From NCBI RefSeq assembly GCF_900197875.1, contig NZ_FZMO01000558.1:1-64000 (forward strand): 64,000 nt of DNA, in the 5' to 3' direction. Each line of letters starts with the position of its first letter. Within the stretch, counting starts at the first letter, position 1. The position numbers and the translations under genes were made by a program. The notes beneath the pieces are model-generated. The model searched no databases, was not told the origin of the DNA, and was given only the letters and a program-made list of their open reading frames with translations. Of the stretch, positions 52,950 to 62,824 are shown piece after piece. The stretch is from Frankia canadensis. Its GTDB lineage: Bacteria; Actinomycetota; Actinomycetes; Frankiales; Frankiaceae.

Positions 52950-53918
52950 GTGACCGTGACCGAGATCTCCGGCGGGCCGTACAAGCGGCCGTTCCGGTTC
53001 AACATCCAGTGCTCGTCCCCGGAGCGGGTCGATCCCGCCTCGTGGGCCGCGCTCGCCCGGCAGGTCGAGGACCTCGGCTACGCAACACTCACCGTCTCCG
53101 ACCATCTCGACGAGCAGGTCGCCCCGATCGCCGCGCTCATGGCCGCCGCCGACGCGACGACGACGCTGCGCATCGGCGCGATGGTGTTCAGCAACGACTA
53201 CCGGCATCCGGTGGTGCTCGCGAAGGAGGCCGCGACGCTCGACGCGCTGTCCGGTGGCCGCTTCGAGCTCGGCCTCGGCGCCGGCTGGATGACGTCGGAC
53301 TACCAGCGCGCCGGCCTGCCGCTGGACCCGCCCGGGGTGCGCATCGCCCGCCTCGCCGAGTCCCTCGCCGTCATCAAGGGCATGTTCGCGCCGGAGCCGC
53401 TGTACTACGACGGGCGTTACTACCAGGTCGACGGCCTCAACGGCACGCCGAAGCCGACGCAGCGGCCGCACCCGCCGATCGTCATCGGCGGTGGCGGGCG
53501 GCGCTTGCTGACCCTGGCCGCGCGCGAGGCGGACATCATCGGGCTGAACATGAACATGGCCGGCGGGGTGATCGACGCCTCCCTCGGGCCGAACGCGACG
53601 GCCGCCGCCACCGAGGAGAAGATCGGCTGGATCCGCGAGGCCGCCGGCGCCCGCTGGGACGAGCTGAGCCTGCAGGTCCGCATCCACCTCGCGATCGTCA
53701 CCGAGGACCGGCACCAGATCGCCGAGCAGCTCGCCGCCGGGTTCGGGCTGACCACCGAGCAGGCCCTGGTCACCCCGCACGCCCTGGTCGGCTCGGTCGA
53801 CCAGATCTGCGACGATCTGGTGGAACGCCGGGAGCGCTTCGGCCTGTCCACCCTCGGGGTCGCCCTCGACGCGCTCACCGACCTCGCGCCCGTCGTCGCC
53901 CGCCTCGCCGGAACCTGA
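52950..53918 (+). CDS. LLM-class F420-dependent oxidoreductase
   Basis: This 322-residue luciferase-like TIM-barrel protein starts at a GTG (52950, or 52956). Motifs are FNIQCSSPERVDPASWAALA, LTVSDHLDEQVAPIAAL, KEAATLDALSGGRFELGLGAGW and RPHPPIVIGGGGRRLL. This is the layout of the actinobacterial F420-using subfamily (MSMEG_2516-like). The substrate is unknown. The FAD-linked oxidase follows after 84 bp on the same strand. Confidence 0.88.
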   Translation: MTVTEISGGPYKRPFRFNIQCSSPERVDPASWAALARQVEDLGYATLTVSDHLDEQVAPIAALMAAADATTTLRIGAMVFSNDYRHPVVLAKEAATLDALSGGRFELGLGAGWMTSDYQRAGLPLDPPGVRIARLAESLAVIKGMFAPEPLYYDGRYYQVDGLNGTPKPTQRPHPPIVIGGGGRRLLTLAAREADIIGLNMNMAGGVIDASLGPNATAAATEEKIGWIREAAGARWDELSLQVRIHLAIVTEDRHQIAEQLAAGFGLTTEQALVTPHALVGSVDQICDDLVERRERFGLSTLGVALDALTDLAPVVARLAGT

Positions 53919-54002
53919 CCGCCCGCCACCGCCGCCCGTCACCCGCCGTCCGAGCTGTTTCGCCATCGTCCGAGCTGTTTCGCCGTCGTCAAGGAGCCTT
54001 CG

Positions 54003-55958
54003 TTGGTCGAGCACATGAAGTGGTGGGGCTGGGGGCGGGAGAGCGTCTCGTTCAGCCACGGCGACAAGCCGGAACTCGCGCCGTTCATCCGCACCCACAT
54101 CGGGCTCGACATCACCCGCCCGCCGGCCCAGGCGCCGGCGTTCGCGGACCTCGACGTGGCCGAGCCGACGCTCCCAGAGCCGCTGCGCGCCGCGCTGGTC
54201 GAGGCCGTCGGTGCCGAGCACGTGCACACCGACACCCTCGACCGGGTGATCCACGCGTACGGAAAGAGCCTGCGGGACCTTGTCCGCATCCGCAACCAGG
54301 ACCTCGGCCGGCTGCCCGACGTGGTCGTCTACCCCGGCGACGAGGACGCGGTGCGCGCCGTGCTCACGGCCGCCCTGGACGCCGACGCGGTCGTGATCCC
54401 GTTCGGCGGCGGGACGAACATCTCCGGCAGCCTGGAGGCGCCGCGCGACGAGATCCGGCCGGTGATCTCCGTCGACCTCGGCCGCCTCGACCGGGTGCTC
54501 GACGTCGACACCGACGCGCGCCTGGCCCGCGTGCAGGCCGGGGCGCTCGGCCCGCACCTGGAGGAGCAGCTCGGCGCCCAGGGCTGGACGCTCGGCCACT
54601 TCCCGGACAGCTTCAGCCATTCGACCCTCGGCGGCTGGATCGCCACCCGCTCCTCGGGGATGCAGTCGGACAAGTACGGCGACATCGCCGAGATCACCCG
54701 GGCGGTGCGGGTCGTCACCCCCGCCGGGGTGCTCGTCACCCGGCCGGTGCCCAGCCAGTCCACCGGGCCGAGCGTGCGCGAGATGGTGCTGGGCAGCGAG
54801 GGCCGGCTCGGCATCATCACCGAGGCGACCGTGCAGGTCCACCGGGTGCCCGAGGAGCGGGTCATCCTCGGCTACTTCTTCCCGACCTGGGACGACGCGC
54901 TCGTCGCGATGCGGGAGATCGCCGAGAGCGAGGCGCAGGTGACCGTCACCCGCGTCTCCGACGCCAACGAGACCCGGTTCTCCTTCGCCACCCGCAAGAA
55001 GGGCTCGCTCGCCTCCGGGCTCGTCTCCTCGGGGATGAAGCAGTACCTGCGCCGCGTGCGCAAGTGGGACCTCGAGCAGATGTGCCTGTCGTTCATCGGC
55101 TTCGAGGGCAGCGCCGGGCATGTGCGCGCCCAGCGCAAGCTCGTCGGGGAGATCGTCGGGCGCCACGGCGGGCTGTGCGTCGGCACCGGCCCCGGCCAGC
55201 TCTACGACCAGAAGAAGTTCGACACCCCCTACATCCGCGACTTCCTGCTTGGCCAGGGCGCGGTGGCGGACGTGTCGGAGACGGCGACGAGCTGGTCGAC
55301 GCTCGCCCCGCTCTACCGCGGTGTGGTCGCCCGGGCCAACAAGGCCTTCGAGGAGATCGGCGTCAAGGGGTGGATCATGTGCCACCTCTCGCACTCGTAC
55401 CACTCGGGTGCCTGCCTGTACTTCACCTTCGCCTACGCCACCCCGATCACCCTCGACGCGATCGTCGGCTACGACACGGTGAAGTCCGCGATCCAGCAGG
55501 GTTTCATCGACCTCGCCGGCACCCTGTCGCACCATCACGCCGTCGGCGTCGAGCACGCCTCCTGGCTCGCCGACGACATCTCGCCGGCGGGCGTGAGCCT
55601 GCTGACCGCCCTGTTCGACGGCGTCGACCCCGGCCGCAACCTCAACCCTGGCAAGATCATCCCTGCCGGCTCGCCGCCCGCGCTGTCCCCCGCCTTCGTG
55701 GCCCACGCCGTCGAGACCGCCGTCATCGACGCGGTGGTCGACGCGGGAGTGGTCGACCAGGCGGCGGGCACCGAGGCGGAGTTCGGTGCGGCGGAGATCG
55801 CGGCGGCGCGGGTTGTCAAGGCGGAGGCCGTCGAGCCGGCGGTGGTCGAGGCACGGGTGTCCACCGAGTCCCCCGCCGAGCCGGCGGCGTCCGCCGAGCC
55901 GTCGGAGGCGGCGGGGGGCGTCGGAGCCGCTGCGGCGGCCGGTCGGGCCGCGGGCTAG
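54003..55958 (+). CDS. FAD-linked oxidase, alkyl-DHAP synthase-like
   Basis: This 651-residue FAD_binding_4/FAD-oxidase_C protein starts at a TTG (54003) with AAGGAG six bases upstream; an ATG follows at codon 5. It shows the flavin-binding IPFGGGTNISGSLEAP, the LGHFPDSFSHSTLGGWIATR stretch typical of alkyldihydroxyacetonephosphate synthase-like proteins, and SHSYHSGACLYFTFAY with the catalytic-type His/Tyr residues. The last ~90 residues are Ala/Glu/Val-rich and probably disordered. Actinobacterial members are usually called FAD-binding oxidases of unknown substrate. Confidence 0.88.
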   Translation: MVEHMKWWGWGRESVSFSHGDKPELAPFIRTHIGLDITRPPAQAPAFADLDVAEPTLPEPLRAALVEAVGAEHVHTDTLDRVIHAYGKSLRDLVRIRNQDLGRLPDVVVYPGDEDAVRAVLTAALDADAVVIPFGGGTNISGSLEAPRDEIRPVISVDLGRLDRVLDVDTDARLARVQAGALGPHLEEQLGAQGWTLGHFPDSFSHSTLGGWIATRSSGMQSDKYGDIAEITRAVRVVTPAGVLVTRPVPSQSTGPSVREMVLGSEGRLGIITEATVQVHRVPEERVILGYFFPTWDDALVAMREIAESEAQVTVTRVSDANETRFSFATRKKGSLASGLVSSGMKQYLRRVRKWDLEQMCLSFIGFEGSAGHVRAQRKLVGEIVGRHGGLCVGTGPGQLYDQKKFDTPYIRDFLLGQGAVADVSETATSWSTLAPLYRGVVARANKAFEEIGVKGWIMCHLSHSYHSGACLYFTFAYATPITLDAIVGYDTVKSAIQQGFIDLAGTLSHHHAVGVEHASWLADDISPAGVSLLTALFDGVDPGRNLNPGKIIPAGSPPALSPAFVAHAVETAVIDAVVDAGVVDQAAGTEAEFGAAEIAAARVVKAEAVEPAVVEARVSTESPAEPAASAEPSEAAGGVGAAAAAGRAAG

Positions 55959-55966
55959 GCGAGCCG

Positions 55967-56755
55967 GTGCGGACGATCCTGGTGATCGGGATCGGCGCCG
56001 GCGATCCCGACCAGCTCACCCTGCAGGCGGTGCGGGCCCTGGGCCGCGCGGACGTGTTCTTCGTCCTCGACAAGGGCCCGTCCGCAGCCGATCTGGTCGC
56101 CCTGCGCCGCCAGATCCTCGACCAGCATCTCGTCCCCGACAGCTACCGGATCGTCGAGGCCGCCGACCCGCGCCGCGACCGCGACCCCGGTAACACCGCC
56201 GGCTATGGCGTGGCGGTCGATGACTGGCATGCCCGCCGCGCCGAGCTGTACGAGCGGATGATCACGGACGAGGTGCCGGAGGACTGCGTCGGCGCGTTCC
56301 TCGTCTGGGGGGATCCGTCGCTGTACGACAGCACACTGCGGATCCTCGAGCGGGTCGAGGCGCGCGGCGCGGTCGCGTTCGACTGTGAGGTCATCCCCGG
56401 GATCACCAGCGTGCAGGCGCTCGCCGCCCGCCACCGCCTGGTCCTCAACCGCGTCGGCGGTCCGGTCACGATCACCACCGGTCGCCGTCTCGCCGAGGAC
56501 GGCTTCCCGCCCGGCGTCGACGACGCCGTCGTCATGCTCGACGCCGGCACCGCGTTGCGCGACCTCGACGACCCCGACCTGCACATCTACTGGGGCGCCT
56601 ACCTCGGCACCGACGACGAGCTGCTGCTGTCCGGCCGCGTCGGCGACGTCGGCGGCTCCATCGCCCGCACCCGCGCCGACGCCCGTCGCCGCAAAGGCTG
56701 GATCATGGACGTCTACCTCCTGCGCCGCGACCCCCCGCCCGCGCCGTCTCCGTGA
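55967..56755 (+). CDS. cobF: Precorrin-6A synthase (deacetylating) CobF
   Basis: This 262-residue SAM-dependent tetrapyrrole methylase starts at GTG 55967, nine bases after the upstream stop. It has the N-terminal GIGAGDPDQLTLQAVRAL, LVWGDPSLYDSTLRILERV and VIPGITSVQALAARHRL, all characteristic of CobF. In aerobic cobalamin synthesis it methylates C1 of precorrin-5 with loss of acetate. No other cob genes are present in the window. Confidence 0.93.
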   Translation: MRTILVIGIGAGDPDQLTLQAVRALGRADVFFVLDKGPSAADLVALRRQILDQHLVPDSYRIVEAADPRRDRDPGNTAGYGVAVDDWHARRAELYERMITDEVPEDCVGAFLVWGDPSLYDSTLRILERVEARGAVAFDCEVIPGITSVQALAARHRLVLNRVGGPVTITTGRRLAEDGFPPGVDDAVVMLDAGTALRDLDDPDLHIYWGAYLGTDDELLLSGRVGDVGGSIARTRADARRRKGWIMDVYLLRRDPPPAPSP

Positions 56756-57060
56756 ACCGTACCCGTCGTGCGACAATGCGCGGCGAAACGGCGTCTGACG
56801 GCCAAATTCTGGCTGACGAGTTCGTCGAATTCATGACGAATCCGACGATCGCGCGCTCCACCGGCTGGGCATTGCTGCCACACTGACGGGCAGGAAACGT
56901 CGGGCCGGGCACGGCTCGGTAGCGGCCAGGGTGGCGGCGTCATCCGGGTCGGTGTTCATGATGATTCTACCGCGCGGAAATGCCACGTCCAGCCCTGATC
57001 GGCAGGCCTGGTGGAACGGTTTCCCGTGGGCCGGGTCGGTATTGCTCGAGGAGCGTATCC
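56756..57060. other. Intergenic region before the desaturase
   Basis: About 305 bp. No supported gene: the open frames overlapping it are extensions of the desaturase frame or antisense. The promoter of the desaturase probably lies here. The sequence around 56770-56830 is relatively AT-rich. Confidence 0.35.
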
Positions 57061-58146
57061 ATGGCAAGCCTGGTGGAGGTCCGGTCGGCGCAGAGTCTCA
57101 CGACGGCGGACGACCGGGGACGTAACGCGGAACTGCTGGCGCTGGTGCGCGCCGCCGGGCTCATGGACCGGAATCCGGCCTACTACGGGTGGTGTCTCGC
57201 GGCGGACTGGGCGTTGCTCGTCCTCGGCTGGGTCGCCTTCGTTCTTGTCGGACGGTCGTGGTGGCAGCTGGGAGTCGCGGTCGTGCTGGGAGTGGCCTTC
57301 ACGCGCATCGGCTTCCTCGGGCATGACGCCGGCCATCGTCAGGTGTTCCGGTCGCGGCGAGGCAACGACATGCTGGGCCTGCTGGCGACGAACGTCGCGA
57401 TCGGGCTGAGTTTCGGCTGGTGGGTGGACAAACATCGGCGCCATCACCTCAACCCCAATCACGAGGGCCTCGACCCGGACATCGAGAACAAGGTGGTCGC
57501 GTTCTGTCCGCGGCCGGCGGCCGGGCGCGGACGGCTTGCCCGGCTCGCCGTCCGGTTCCAGGTACCGGTCATCTGCCTCGCCATACCCATGCAGGCCACC
57601 GCCCTGCACCTCAAGAGCGCGCTGTTCCTGGCGCGGCGGGGGAGTCGCCACCGCGCGCTCGAGATTCTCGGGCTCACCCTGCACCTGGCTGTGTACGCCG
57701 GGCTTGTCGCCACCGTGCTCGATCCGCCGCGCGCCTTCGTGTTCGTCCTGGTGCAGCAGGGGGTGTTCGGCACCTGTTTCGCGCTGGTCGCCGTGCCGAA
57801 CCACACCGGACTGCCGATTGTGCGGGGTGCTCCGCGGGCGGACTTCGTCTGGCGGCAGGTGGTGACCGCCCGCGATATCGACGGAGGCTGGCTCGTCGAC
57901 TATCTGTACGGCGGGCTGAACCACCAGATCGAACATCATCTGTTCCCGAGCATGCCGCGGCGGGCCCTGCGCGGGGCGCGGCCGCTGGTGGCGGAGTTCT
58001 GCCGGTCCCACGACATTCCCTACGCGCACACGTCGGCGCTGGAGTCCTACCGGCAGGCGTTCGGCTACCTGCACGACGTAGCCAGGATGAGGATCGCGTC
58101 CGCGTCGGGCCAGCGCACAACGGAACGTCGGACGGCCTCGCGGTGA
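57061..58146 (+). CDS. Membrane fatty acid desaturase
   Basis: This 361-residue desaturase starts at ATG 57061, with GAGGAG upstream. It has the three histidine boxes of membrane di-iron desaturases: HDAGH (FLGHDAGHRQVF), HRRHH (DKHRRHHLNPN) and HQIEHH (GGLNHQIEHHLFP). Hydrophobic pairs surround them (DWALLVLGWVAFVLVG; LGLTLHLAVYAGLVATVL). The Q-x-x-H-H form of the last box resembles acyl-lipid front-end/delta-type enzymes. It introduces a double bond into membrane fatty acyl chains using ferredoxin-type electrons. Confidence 0.92.
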   Translation: MASLVEVRSAQSLTTADDRGRNAELLALVRAAGLMDRNPAYYGWCLAADWALLVLGWVAFVLVGRSWWQLGVAVVLGVAFTRIGFLGHDAGHRQVFRSRRGNDMLGLLATNVAIGLSFGWWVDKHRRHHLNPNHEGLDPDIENKVVAFCPRPAAGRGRLARLAVRFQVPVICLAIPMQATALHLKSALFLARRGSRHRALEILGLTLHLAVYAGLVATVLDPPRAFVFVLVQQGVFGTCFALVAVPNHTGLPIVRGAPRADFVWRQVVTARDIDGGWLVDYLYGGLNHQIEHHLFPSMPRRALRGARPLVAEFCRSHDIPYAHTSALESYRQAFGYLHDVARMRIASASGQRTTERRTASR

Positions 58147-58604
58147 CGGTCGAGGTGGTCATTTGGGGCACATGTTCACCACAGGTAACCGTAGTAGCCG
58201 GCTACGGTTCGTATGCTTGCTGTGTCGTACGTCATAATTACAGGCCAGACTGGTGACGTGGCTGACTATGACCTCACCCGACTCGGGCCCGCCGAGTTCG
58301 AACACATGGTGCAGGCGCTCGCCGCGAGGCTGCTGCGCGATCCGGCTCCTCGACATCCCGAACTCAGACTGGGCCGTGGCGTCGGCCTTCACCACCCTGC
58401 TGCGGCAGTGGCTCCAGCACCGGCCGGTCGGCCGGCACGCGCTCGCCGCCTACGCGCCCCACCTCCCCGGCCACGCTGCGAGAGGCGCGCAGCGGCCTCG
58501 TTGACCCAGAGTCCGGACCGTCCAGGTAGGCAGGCGAGCACAGGTAGGCAGGCGAGCAGCGGCCGGAACCGGGAGACCGAGGAGATCGGGGCGGGGAGGA
58601 GCGG
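58147..58604. other. Intergenic region with a short gene remnant
   Basis: From about 58258 the plus strand reads ADYDLTRLGPAEFEHMVQAL and then loses coherence: a second frame at ~58350 reads LDIPNSDWAVASAFTTLLRQ. It looks like the start of a restriction-endonuclease-like or NTPase-type gene that was frameshifted and truncated. Short direct repeats (GGTAGGCAGGCGAGCA twice, ~58525-58558) follow. Confidence 0.35.
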
Positions 58605-59720
58605 TCAGCGCGACAGGTCGAGGTCGGCGTAGATGGCGGCGTGGTCGGAACCGGCGTGCACCTCCTTGGTCATCGTGTCGTAGATCGGCCAGAGCGTGCC
58701 CCGCTTGCCACCCCAGACGCCCCTGCGGAAGATGCCACCGCCGGTCGCCGCCGCGTACAGCGCGGGGGACAGCAGCACGTAGTCGAGCTTGCCGCGGGCG
58801 GTGCAGTAGCCGTAGGTGCCCGGCCGGCCTCCGTCGTCGAAGGCGGGATGCTCGCTGATGTCGTGCAGGTCGGTGTCGCGCAGCAGTGGTGCCAGCGGAT
58901 CGCTGTCCGGGGTGTCGTTGAGGTCGCCGAGCACGACGACGTCGCGCAGGCCGTCGTCGACCAGGCCGCGGTAGATCTCGGCGATCCGCTGTGCCTGCCG
59001 GCGGCGCAGCGCGTCGGAGGCGACCTTGCCGCCGTAGCCCTTGCTCTTGAGGTGGTTGACCAGCACGACCAGCGGCCGTCCCGCCGGCGTCCGGAGATGA
59101 TATTCGGGGCAGTCCCGGCTGAAGATCCGACCGTGCGCGTCGGTGTCGTCGACGTGGCTGCGCTGCCCGGTCAGCCGGTACCCGGCGGCGGCCAGGATGC
59201 CGACGTCGATGCCGCGTTCGTCGTTGCCCTCGACCACCATGACCTGCGGATAGCGCGGTCGGCCCGCGACGAGCAGGCTTGCGTCGGTGAACCGCTTGAG
59301 CGCGATCCGGTTCTCCGCCTCGATCACGCCGAGCACGTCCGCGGCGACGTCGTGCATGACCCGGGCGGTGTTGAGCATGGCCTGCTCGTCGACCCGGTCT
59401 GTGGTCAGCTCCACCCAGCCGATCCAGTCACCGCGCCCGCCGGCGACGATCTCGACCGTGCCGTCACGCTTGCGTCGGAGTAATCTCCCGCGGTTCTGCC
59501 GCAGCCGGGCGAAGCGAGCGCTGTCACTGGTGAACAGGCCGAGTCGACGTAGCAGCCGCAGAATGCCGGCTCTGATCTCGGCGGTGCACTCCGGCTCCTC
59601 CAGCAGCGCGCAGATCTGCTCGAACGCCTCCAGCGCCGGCCGCCCCGCCGCCCACGTCGGCTGCTCCAGCACCCGAGCCCGGTTGAACAGGTTCTCCACG
59701 TTGTAACTGGCGATCCGCAC
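58605..59720 (-). CDS. Endonuclease/exonuclease/phosphatase-family protein
   Basis: This 371-residue EEP-fold protein is predicted to start at GTG 59720 (VRIASYNVENLF), with GGGGAG upstream. Catalytic motifs: SYNVENLF (metal-binding Asn), LGVIEAEN (Glu), VLVNHLKSKGYGG, VVLGDLNDTPDSDPL (Asp-x-Asn) and GSDHAAIYADLDL (Asp-His). It probably hydrolyses nucleic acid or phosphoester bonds. There is no signal peptide in the chosen form. A longer N-terminus in the same frame overlaps the broken oxygenase upstream and is unlikely. Confidence 0.88.
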   Translation of the reverse strand: MRIASYNVENLFNRARVLEQPTWAAGRPALEAFEQICALLEEPECTAEIRAGILRLLRRLGLFTSDSARFARLRQNRGRLLRRKRDGTVEIVAGGRGDWIGWVELTTDRVDEQAMLNTARVMHDVAADVLGVIEAENRIALKRFTDASLLVAGRPRYPQVMVVEGNDERGIDVGILAAAGYRLTGQRSHVDDTDAHGRIFSRDCPEYHLRTPAGRPLVVLVNHLKSKGYGGKVASDALRRRQAQRIAEIYRGLVDDGLRDVVVLGDLNDTPDSDPLAPLLRDTDLHDISEHPAFDDGGRPGTYGYCTARGKLDYVLLSPALYAAATGGGIFRRGVWGGKRGTLWPIYDTMTKEVHAGSDHAAIYADLDLSR

Positions 59721-59779
59721 CCGGACTCCCCGGGCCGCCCGCGAAGCGCGCCGGCCGGAACGGCCGCGGGCGGAGACGC

Positions 59780-60193
59780 CACGGAATGGCCCGAACCCAT
59801 TCAACCGTGGCGCCTGGCACCCGCGGCCTGGTTTCGTCGATCGCCGTGGGTCGTCGCCCGCATTGTGTGGTGGGCTGGGCGCGAGGCAGTAGCTCTCCGA
59901 GCGGCCCGCCGCGGCGGCGGCGCCCACCGCGGCCGCCTGCGCCTCGCCGCCGAGCGGCACGGAGTCGCGTCGCGGCACGCGGTGCTCCCGGGCTCTCGGC
60001 TGCGGTCCTTCACCAAGGCCGGCAGGGCGAAGAACCGCGCAGATACCGTCAGCGCACGTTCGATCATCTCGGCCGGTATTTCGTGGTCGACGATGCCGAA
60101 GAATCCCAAGGAACGGCAGGCGGTGTCGATCTCGTCGGCGAGACGGTGCAGTGACGCGGGATCATTCTCCGATATTCCGCGCAGTGACAGCAC
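59780..60193 (-). pseudogene. Truncated 2-oxoglutarate/Fe(II) oxygenase (IPNS-like) remnant
   Basis: The first ~65 codons encode a normal DIOX_N start (LADEIDTACRSLGFFGIVDHEI, MIERALTVSARFFALPALVK). Near 59990 the frame changes; the continuation (PLGGEAQ, GRSESYCLAP) appears in another frame. No His-x-Asp iron-binding core or RxS motif follows before the sequence runs into the nuclease gene. The gene is truncated and frameshifted. Confidence 0.65.
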
Positions 60194-60380
60194 CGGTACG
60201 CCCGACGGGTTCCGACCTCGTCGGACCGGCGCGGCAAGCTGGCCGCCACGGCCGCCCCTGAAGCGGCCCGCATCCTATACTGGTGCCTCGGCCAATGCTT
60301 CGGCCGATGGTCGCCCGTGGACCATGTCCGCGACGGCCGGCTCTGTTGGTGAAACCTCGGTGTAACGGGAGCGTCCAGCT

Positions 60381-61298
60381 ATGCGGGTTGCCTTTGTCGG
60401 TCTCGGGAACATGGGTTTCCCCATGGCGGGCCACATAGCGCGGGCGGGCTTCTCGACCGTCGTTCACAACCGCACGGCGAGAACGGCGTCACGGTGGGTC
60501 GAGGAGTACGCGGGGCGGGCCGCCGACTCGCCGGCGCAGGCCGCGGCGGGCGCACGGGTCGTGTGTCTGTGCGTGGGCGCGGACGACGACGTCCGCGAGG
60601 TCACCGTCGGCGCGGACGGGGTGCTTGCTGCCCTGAACCCGGGCGCGGTGATCGTGGATCACACCACCACCTCGGCCGAGGTGGCGACCGAGATCGCGGC
60701 GCGGGCGGCGGCCGTCGGCGTCGGGTTCGTCGACGCGCCGGTGTCGGGCGGGCAGGCGGGCGCCGAGGCGGGGCGGCTCAGCATCATGTGCGGGTCCGAG
60801 CCGTCGGTACTGGAGACCGTCCGGCCGGTACTCGAGTGCTACGGGTCGACGATCACCAGGATCGGGCCGGTGGGCAGCGGCCAGCTGACCAAGATGGTGA
60901 ACCAGATCCTCGTCGCCAGTGCGATCGAGGGCGCCGCGGAGGCGATCAACTTCGCCGCCGCCGCCGGGCTTGACACCGACCTCGTGCTCGCGGCCGTCAC
61001 CGGGGGAGCAGCCAGCTCCTGGTACCTGGCCAACCGCGGGCACACGATGGTCCGCGACGAGTTCGACTTCGGCTTCGCCGTCGACTGGATGCGCAAGGAC
61101 CTGCGGATCTGCCTGGCCGAGGCGGCGCGGCGCGGAATCCCGCTGCCGCTGACGGCTATGGCGGAGGGCGACTACCAGGCAGCGCAGGACCGCGGCGACG
61201 GCAAGCTGGACGCCACCGCGGTGATCCGGCTGCGCCGCGCCGAGACCGAGGCGAGGGCGACCGACGCCGACGGCCCCGCCCCGTCGCCCGCCCCCTGA
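60381..61298 (+). CDS. 3-hydroxyisobutyrate dehydrogenase-family oxidoreductase
   Basis: This 305-residue beta-hydroxyacid dehydrogenase has the N-terminal dinucleotide motif VGLGNMGFPMAGHI, the substrate-binding DAPVSGGQAGAEAG, and the catalytic Lys in GQLTKMVNQIL. The Arg at position 2 of the HNRTARTA loop suggests NADP use, though this is weak. Substrates in the family range from 3-hydroxyisobutyrate to glyoxylate/succinic semialdehyde. It is a single gene, ATG 60381, with CGGGAG upstream. Confidence 0.9.
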   Translation: MRVAFVGLGNMGFPMAGHIARAGFSTVVHNRTARTASRWVEEYAGRAADSPAQAAAGARVVCLCVGADDDVREVTVGADGVLAALNPGAVIVDHTTTSAEVATEIAARAAAVGVGFVDAPVSGGQAGAEAGRLSIMCGSEPSVLETVRPVLECYGSTITRIGPVGSGQLTKMVNQILVASAIEGAAEAINFAAAAGLDTDLVLAAVTGGAASSWYLANRGHTMVRDEFDFGFAVDWMRKDLRICLAEAARRGIPLPLTAMAEGDYQAAQDRGDGKLDATAVIRLRRAETEARATDADGPAPSPAP

Positions 61299-61455
61299 CG
61301 CCTGGTCCTGCTGCAGGTGCCTGCCCGGGGCGCGCGATGATCGCCGTCGCCGGCGGCACATCGTGGCAGTTTCCTGGCAGGTTTGCGGGCTCCTCGGGCG
61401 GCGATGCCCGCGGCTGCCGCCACCGGGCATGGGCCGTGTCCCCGGACGGGGATCG

Positions 61456-62055
61456 TCAGCCGGCGCTTCGCAGGCCGACCATCCGGCGCGCCAGCTCGAG
61501 GAAGTCGGCGGTCAGCACGTCGAGCCCGAACGGGCCGGCCGGGTCGTACCAGCTGGAGATCGCGGTCAGCGAGGACAGGATGGCGTTGCGTGTGATCCGG
61601 GGGTGGGTGAGGTCGAACACCCCGTCCGCGGCACCGTCGCGGAGGATGTCGGCGAGGATCACGTCGAACCTGTCGCGCAGGCGCATGTACGCCTCCTGCC
61701 GATCATGCGTGAGCGACCGGACCTCGATGCTCGCGATGAAGGTCTCCTCACGCCGGACGACATGCCACCGCACCAGCGTGCGGACGTAGGCGTCGAGGCG
61801 GTCGACCGGTTCCTGGAGACCGTCGAGGTTCTGCTCGAGGTCGACGATGATCTCGTCCAGCAGGTCGACCAGGAGCCGGTGCAGGAACTCCTCCTTGCTG
61901 GCGAAGTAGTAGTACAGCGATCCCGGCTTGAGTCCGGCCGCCTCCGCGAGCTGCCGGGTGTTCATGGCTTCGAAGCCATGCCGGTAGAGCAGATCCACCC
62001 CGGCCGCGCGCACGCGCTTCCAGGTCTCGTCCCGGTTGGACCCCGCGACTCTCAC
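61456..62055 (-). CDS. TetR-family transcriptional regulator
   Basis: This 199-residue TetR-type protein (GTG start) has an N-terminal HTH (VRAAGVDLLYRHGFEAMNTRQ, LAEAAGLKPGSLYYYFASKE) and a helical ligand-binding domain. It is convergent with the dehydrogenase and followed on its 5' side by ~290 bp and the SnoaL-like gene on the same strand. It may control the downstream-facing oxidoreductase genes. The ligand is unknown. Confidence 0.9.
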   Translation of the reverse strand: MRVAGSNRDETWKRVRAAGVDLLYRHGFEAMNTRQLAEAAGLKPGSLYYYFASKEEFLHRLLVDLLDEIIVDLEQNLDGLQEPVDRLDAYVRTLVRWHVVRREETFIASIEVRSLTHDRQEAYMRLRDRFDVILADILRDGAADGVFDLTHPRITRNAILSSLTAISSWYDPAGPFGLDVLTADFLELARRMVGLRSAG

Positions 62056-62341
62056 GCCCTCACCTTTCTCGCCGGCCGTGGCGGCGCGACGATGACGTCC
62101 CGACGGCGGTGCCCGGTCCGATCATGGCCGACAGGCCCGCGACGGGCCCCTCCAGCCCCTTTCACACCAACGACCCGAGGATAGGACAGTTGTCGGGACC
62201 GGCCGGACCGACTCGACGCCCACCGCGTCACCGGCCCGGCCGTCGACGGGCACGGCACCGCTGTCCGCGGGGAACGGGCCCGCCGGGAGCGGCGCCGGTC
62301 GGGAGCGGCGTCCGCGGGCGGCGGTGTCCGCGCACACGGCG

Positions 62342-62824
62342 TCAGGGGCGCGCCTGCACCGATGCCGGGTGCCGAAGAGCCACCTCGATGCCGTCCGAGA
62401 CCAGCCATCTCCGCACGATTCGCCGCCAGATCTTCCACTCCTCGCCCACCAGTCGGTACTCGTCGTCGTAGGTGGCCGCCACCAGGGTCGGCCGGTCGTC
62501 ATGGTCGACGCAGACCGCGAAGGAGTCACTCACCCCGGTCGCTGATCCGGTGCCCGTCCGGGTCACCACCTGGTTGGTGGTCCAGTGATGTGTGGACACG
62601 TACGCCGCGCGCACGAAGTCCAGGGCGGACGCGAGCTCGGCGTGGCCGCGGAAGCGCCCCGCTCGCCGACCGATGACGTACTCGCCGTCGGCATGCCAGA
62701 CAGACAGGAACGTCGCCTGGTCGGCCTGGTCGACGCCGTGACAGTACCGGGCACCGAGCTCCACGCACCGGGTGCGCACCCAGAGTTCCTCGACGCGGTC
62801 GGCTGTCCGCCGCGGGTCGGCCAT
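62342..62824 (-). CDS. SnoaL-like (NTF2-fold) protein
   Basis: This 160-residue cone-fold protein has the pattern of SnoaL_4-type proteins: ELGARYCHGVDQADQATFLS, WHADGEYVIG, and EEWKIWRRIVRRWL. Many such proteins act as small isomerases or hydratases or as partners of oxidoreductases. Its ATG overlaps the stop of the upstream old yellow enzyme gene (ATGA), so the two are coupled and probably act on the same compound. Substrate unknown. Confidence 0.82.
   Translation of the reverse strand: MADPRRTADRVEELWVRTRCVELGARYCHGVDQADQATFLSVWHADGEYVIGRRAGRFRGHAELASALDFVRAAYVSTHHWTTNQVVTRTGTGSATGVSDSFAVCVDHDDRPTLVAATYDDEYRLVGEEWKIWRRIVRRWLVSDGIEVALRHPASVQARP

Noticed and set aside
52943-56755. 1270-codon open frame spanning two genes
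   Set aside because: Only its last ~260 codons are real (CobF). The rest is a shadow of the LLM and FAD-oxidase genes, which have good motifs in other frames.
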